NCBI RefSeq assembly: GCF_000378605.1
Contig: NZ_KB905156.1
Span: 725,209-789,208, forward strand
DNA length: 64,000 nt
From: Thioalkalivibrio sp. ALJ21
Lineage (GTDB): Bacteria > Pseudomonadota > Gammaproteobacteria > Ectothiorhodospirales > Ectothiorhodospiraceae
Reading direction: 5' to 3'
Made by a program: the position numbers and the translations under genes. Shown here one piece after another: positions 60,977 to 64,000 of this stretch; position 1 is the stretch's first letter, and each line of letters opens with the position of its first letter. A model generated the notes under the pieces. It was not told where the DNA came from. It was given only the letters and a program-made list of their open reading frames with translations, and did no database searches.

Positions 60977-61840
60977 CTATTCCAGGTTCTGGACCTGCTC
61001 GCGCATCTGCTCGATCAGGACCTTCATCTCGACGGTCGCGCGGGTGATCTCCAGGTCATGTGACTTGGAGGCGAGGGTATTCGTCTCGCGGTTGAACTCC
61101 TGCATCAGGAAATCCAGGCGCCGCCCGCTGGGTCCGTCCTTGTCCAGGATCTCGCGCACCGCCTTCACGTGGCCGTCGATGCGATCCAGCTCCTCGGCGA
61201 TATCCAGGCGTTGTGCCAGCAGCGCCACCTCCTGCTCCAGCCGCTTCGGGTCCAGGCTCAGATCCAGCTCGTTGATGCGGCTCAGGGTGCGTTCGCGCTG
61301 TTCGACCAGCATCGGCTCGCGCCGCTCGCGGATGAACATGACATGCTCGGCCAGGGCCTCCAGGCGATCGCGCAGGCCGTTGACCAGTTCCTGGCCCTCG
61401 GCCTCGCGCATTGCCACCAGGGCGTCGATCGCGGCGTCGAGCTCGGCAAGAACGGGGGCCGCAAGGCGGTCGGCGTCGATTTTCGCCCCCTCCAGCACCC
61501 CGGGCCAGGCAAGGATATCCAGCGGCGAGACGCTGGCATCGTGTTTCATCATGTCGGCGACGGACTCGGTCGCCTCGATCAGCGACTGCACGCGGTCCAC
61601 ATCGAATGCGGTGGGCGAGCCGCCCGACTGGCCGCGATCACGCAGCACCACATCGATCTTGCCCCGACTCAGCCGCTTCTTGAGGCGATTGCGCACCTCG
61701 GGCTCCAGCGCACGCAGGGCCTCCGGCAGGTGGATGCGCAACTCGAGATAGCGATGGTTGACGCTCTTCAGTTCCCAGTCGTAAACGCCCTGGTCCAGCG
61801 TCATCGGCTGCCGGGCAAAGCCGGTCATGCTCGCGATCAT
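60977..61840 (-). CDS. yicC: YicC/YloC family endoribonuclease
   Basis: A 287-residue protein with the YicC N-terminus MIASMTGFARQ and SVNHRYLELRIHLPEALR, and the C-terminal DUF1732 block GRRLDFLMQEFNRETNTLASKSHDLEITRATVEMKVLIEQMREQ. The family has been characterised as an RNA-cleaving endoribonuclease affecting small-RNA stability. It is divergent from rph, the conserved neighbour in most gammaproteobacteria. The start at 61840 is fixed by the MTGFA motif; the frame upstream to 62002 is the divergent leader. Confidence 0.95.
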   Translation of the reverse strand: MIASMTGFARQPMTLDQGVYDWELKSVNHRYLELRIHLPEALRALEPEVRNRLKKRLSRGKIDVVLRDRGQSGGSPTAFDVDRVQSLIEATESVADMMKHDASVSPLDILAWPGVLEGAKIDADRLAAPVLAELDAAIDALVAMREAEGQELVNGLRDRLEALAEHVMFIRERREPMLVEQRERTLSRINELDLSLDPKRLEQEVALLAQRLDIAEELDRIDGHVKAVREILDKDGPSGRRLDFLMQEFNRETNTLASKSHDLEITRATVEMKVLIEQMREQVQNLE

Positions 61841-62004
61841 AAGGTCCCCTGTTGATAGCCCTGCGCGTGTTACAGCTCTGTGCGCGTGTGATTTGCTGGC
61901 GTCTTCGGCCGCCTTTGCCTCAGATCCGCCGCGGGCGCGCTCATGTGAGAGCCTCTCCCGTCTCCCGTATACTGCGCGCCACTCCAATCTAGCAAGGATC
62001 AAGC

Positions 62005-62733
62005 ATGCGACCCAGTGGCCGACAAGCCGACGAGATGCGCCCGGTGCGTTTTACCCGCCATTTCACCCGGCACGCGGAGGGTTCCGTGCTGGTGGAGTTC
62101 GGCGACACCCGGGTGCTGTGCAACGCGACTATCGAGTCGCGCGTGCCGCCGTGGCTGAAGAACAAGGGTCGCGGCTGGGTGACGGCGGAGTACAGCATGC
62201 TGCCGCGCTCCACGCATGACCGCATGGCGCGCGAGGCCGCTCGCGGCAAGCTGGGCGGGCGCACCATGGAGATCCAGCGCCTGATCGGCCGCTCCCTGCG
62301 CGCCGTGGTTGACCTGGAGGCCCTGGGCGAGCGCCAGATCATCGTCGACTGCGACGTGATTCAGGCCGACGGCGGGACCCGTACCGCCTCGATCAGCGGC
62401 GCCTATGTCGCCCTGCGCGATGCGATCCGCAAGGCGCGCGAACAGGGCATGATCCGCAAGGACCCGCTGCACGGGCACCTGGCGGCGATCTCCGTGGGCA
62501 TCTTCAACGGCACGCCGGTACTCGACCTGGATTACGACGAGGACTCCCAGGCCGAGACCGACCTGAACCTGGTGATGAACGAGGCCGGCGGCGTGATCGA
62601 GATCCAGGGGACGGCCGAGGGCCATGCCTTCCGCCGCGACGAGCTGAACCAGATGCTGGATCTCGGCGAGAAGGGCATCCAGCAGATCGTCGAGGCCCAG
62701 CGGGCGGCGCTGGCCGAGGGAGACACTGATTGA
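62005..62733 (+). CDS. rph: Ribonuclease PH
   Basis: A 242-residue 3'-5' phosphorolytic exoribonuclease that trims tRNA precursors. Signatures: [18 protein letters not shown] at the start, [44 protein letters not shown] and [18 protein letters not shown] (the catalytic/phosphate-binding regions). It is divergent from yicC with a 164-base leader. The last 16 coding bases form part of the left arm of a 30-bp inverted repeat (62718-62747), so the C-terminal tail GDTD appears to be shaped by a repeat element. Confidence 0.96.
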   Translation: MRPSGRQADEMRPVRFTRHFTRHAEGSVLVEFGDTRVLCNATIESRVPPWLKNKGRGWVTAEYSMLPRSTHDRMAREAARGKLGGRTMEIQRLIGRSLRAVVDLEALGERQIIVDCDVIQADGGTRTASISGAYVALRDAIRKAREQGMIRKDPLHGHLAAISVGIFNGTPVLDLDYDEDSQAETDLNLVMNEAGGVIEIQGTAEGHAFRRDELNQMLDLGEKGIQQIVEAQRAALAEGDTD

Positions 62734-62999
62734 TGGACACGTTCGCGTTGGCGCCCCATGTTTCCCGAGACCAGGCGCGGCGCGCAGTCGGTAGTGGTGC
62801 TACCGGCAAGCGGCGCAACGCAGGATCGGGGAACATGGGGTGCCAACCCCACAAATTCTTGACGGACGGGGCTCGGCCGATTTTGCCCGCTGACTGCGTT
62901 GCGGCTCGCTTATGTAGCTCGGCTACACGTCGCTCACCACGCCTTGTCAGCACGCAAAATCGACTCGAGCGCGAACGTGTCCATCAGTCAGTGTCTCCC
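62718..62999. repeat. ~280-bp element of nested inverted repeats between rph and rdgB
   Basis: The outer arms are 30 bp (62718-62747 and 62970-62999) with one mismatch. Inside are a second pair of about 18 bp (62750-62767 / 62827-62844) and a third of 17 bp (62878-62894 / 62946-62962), the latter enclosing TGTAGC...GCTACA (62913-62927). No protein frame lies within. It looks like a MITE or composite REP element; the RNA would fold strongly. The left arm includes the rph stop codon. Confidence 0.85.
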
Positions 63000-63011
63000 T
63001 GGGGCTGAGTC

Positions 63012-63623
63012 ATGGACCCGTCCCGTCGCGTCGTCCTCGCCACCGGCAACCCCGGCAAGCTGCGCGAGATCCGGGCCCTGCTGGAACCGCTGGGGCTGGC
63101 GATCGAGCCGCAGTCGGAACACGCGGTGCCCGAGGCCGACGAGACCGGGCTGACCTTCGTCGAAAACGCGATCCTCAAGGCGCGCAACGCCGCGCAGCAT
63201 ACCGGCCTGCCCGCAATCGCCGATGACTCCGGCCTGGAGGTCGATGCCCTGCGCGGCCAGCCGGGCATCTACTCCGCGCGTTATGCGGGGCCGGAGGCGG
63301 ACGATGCCGCGAACAACGCCAGGCTGCTGGAGGCCCTGGCGGGTGTTCCCGAGGCCCAGCGAGCCGCGCGGTTTCGCGCAGTCGTCGTGTTTCTGGAGCA
63401 TGCCGAGGATCCTTCGCCGCTGATCGCCGAAGGGGTCTGGCCGGGTCGTATCGTCGAGCAGCCCAGCGGTGCCAACGGATTCGGCTACGACCCGCTGTTC
63501 TTTGTGCCCGAGGAGGGCTGCACCTCGGCCGAGCTGAGTCCGGAGGCCAAGAATCGCCTGAGCCATCGCGGCCAGGCCCTGGCCAAACTGGTGGCACAAC
63601 TGCGGGAACGTGCCGATCACTGA
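63012..63623 (+). CDS. rdgB: dITP/XTP pyrophosphatase (RdgB/HAM1 family)
   Basis: A 203-residue house-cleaning nucleotidase that removes non-canonical purine nucleotides (dITP, XTP). Motifs: [17 protein letters not shown] at the N-terminus, [18 protein letters not shown], the active-site [11 protein letters not shown], and [35 protein letters not shown]. It follows the rph-rdgB repeat element. The order rph / rdgB / hemW is standard in gammaproteobacteria. The ATG lies a few bases after the right arm of the repeat (GGGGCTGAGTC), so its ribosome-binding region is set by sequence next to the element. Confidence 0.96.
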   Translation: MDPSRRVVLATGNPGKLREIRALLEPLGLAIEPQSEHAVPEADETGLTFVENAILKARNAAQHTGLPAIADDSGLEVDALRGQPGIYSARYAGPEADDAANNARLLEALAGVPEAQRAARFRAVVVFLEHAEDPSPLIAEGVWPGRIVEQPSGANGFGYDPLFFVPEEGCTSAELSPEAKNRLSHRGQALAKLVAQLRERADH

Positions 63624-63644
63624 GCCGGCGCCTATGCTCGCGGC

Positions 63645-64000
63645 ATGAGCGCATTCCCGACCCCGCTGCCCCTAGCCCTGTACGTGCACCTGCCCTGGTG
63701 CGTGCGCAAGTGCCCGTACTGCGACTTCAACTCCCACGAGCCGCGGGGCGAGGCCCCGTTCGACGCGTATGTCGAGGCGCTGATGCGCGACCTCGAGTCG
63801 CAGCTGCCGGATGTCTGGGGGCGGCGCGTGGACAGCGTGTTCATCGGCGGCGGCACACCCAGCCTGTTCCCGCCCGAGGCGCTGGCGGACCTGCTCTCCG
63901 GTCTGCGTGCGCGGCTGCCCCTGCGCCCGGATGCCGAGATCACGCTGGAGGCCAACCCCGGCACCGCGGATCGCGCGTACTTCCGTGGCTACCGCGAGGC
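63645..64000 (+). CDS. hemW: HemW-like radical SAM protein (3' end outside window)
   Basis: The first 118 residues of a radical SAM protein of the HemW/HemN-like group. It starts MSAFPTPLPLALYVHLPWC and contains the 4Fe-4S motif CVRKCPYCDFNSH (C-x3-C-x2-C), then VFIGGGTPSLF and ITLEANPGT, all HemW hallmarks. HemW is a heme chaperone once annotated as oxygen-independent coproporphyrinogen oxidase. It follows rdgB by 21 bases, its usual upstream neighbour. The frame runs open to the window edge. Confidence 0.93.
   Translation, partial: MSAFPTPLPLALYVHLPWCVRKCPYCDFNSHEPRGEAPFDAYVEALMRDLESQLPDVWGRRVDSVFIGGGTPSLFPPEALADLLSGLRARLPLRPDAEITLEANPGTADRAYFRGYRE

Overview
The window comes from a GC-rich gammaproteobacterium. 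The housekeeping synteny (yggX-mutY, yicC / rph-rdgB-hemW, moaC / moaDE) together with a complete exosortase A (XrtA) exopolysaccharide locus fits an Ectothiorhodospiraceae or Thioalkalivibrio-like organism. The genus is an inference from gene content and base composition, not from a marker gene.

Positions 1-31,900 are an exopolysaccharide / PEP-CTERM sorting region. It starts with a carrier-protein-dependent tailoring set: a PLP decarboxylase (cut by the window edge), an AMP-forming ligase, an acyl carrier protein, two alpha/beta hydrolases, two methyltransferases, an ABC exporter and a GT2 glycosyltransferase. A long minus-strand run (28,408 down to 10,464) follows. In transcription order it holds a chain-length determinant, tyrosine autokinase, outer-membrane barrel, AAA ATPase, polysaccharide deacetylase, FemAB protein, glycosyltransferase stp1, exosortase A fused to EpsI, glycosyltransferase stp2, amidotransferase, methyltransferase, two GT4 glycosyltransferases and a PaaK-like adenylating enzyme. 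Divergent from it, behind a well-formed sigma-54 promoter, is a four-gene plus-strand operon: a PilZ protein, two tandem FeeM-like (N-acyl amino acid synthase type) acyltransferases and a ThiF-like E1 enzyme.

Positions 31,900-44,420 carry one PEP-CTERM substrate resembling the flocculation protein PepA, with its own sigma-54 promoter and terminator, then a small methyltransferase. The minus-strand operon epsE-like lipoprotein, sugar transferase, prsK, prsR, prsT supplies polysaccharide initiation and export plus the two-component system that activates sigma-54 promoters. A YdcF protein and GalE close the block. A plausible circuit is PrsK/PrsR with RpoN driving the PepA-like protein and the PilZ / acyltransferase operon, with XrtA processing the PEP-CTERM protein at the inner membrane.

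Positions 44,460-50,700 look like a small defence island: a Nudix hydrolase translationally coupled to a PLD-SF2 helicase-DUF3427 protein, and a divergent, AT-rich OLD-family ATPase/TOPRIM nuclease behind a perfect inverted repeat.

Positions 50,690-64,000 are mostly housekeeping: peptide deformylase, an XRE regulator beside a decayed copy of the deformylase 5' end, tRNA-Phe, yggX, mutY, an AsmA protein, moaC, moaD, moaE, a DegP/DegQ protease, a CbpA-type DnaJ, an Hsp20 gene with an RpoH-type promoter, a DUF2835 protein, yicC, rph, a ~280-bp element built of nested inverted repeats, rdgB and the start of hemW.
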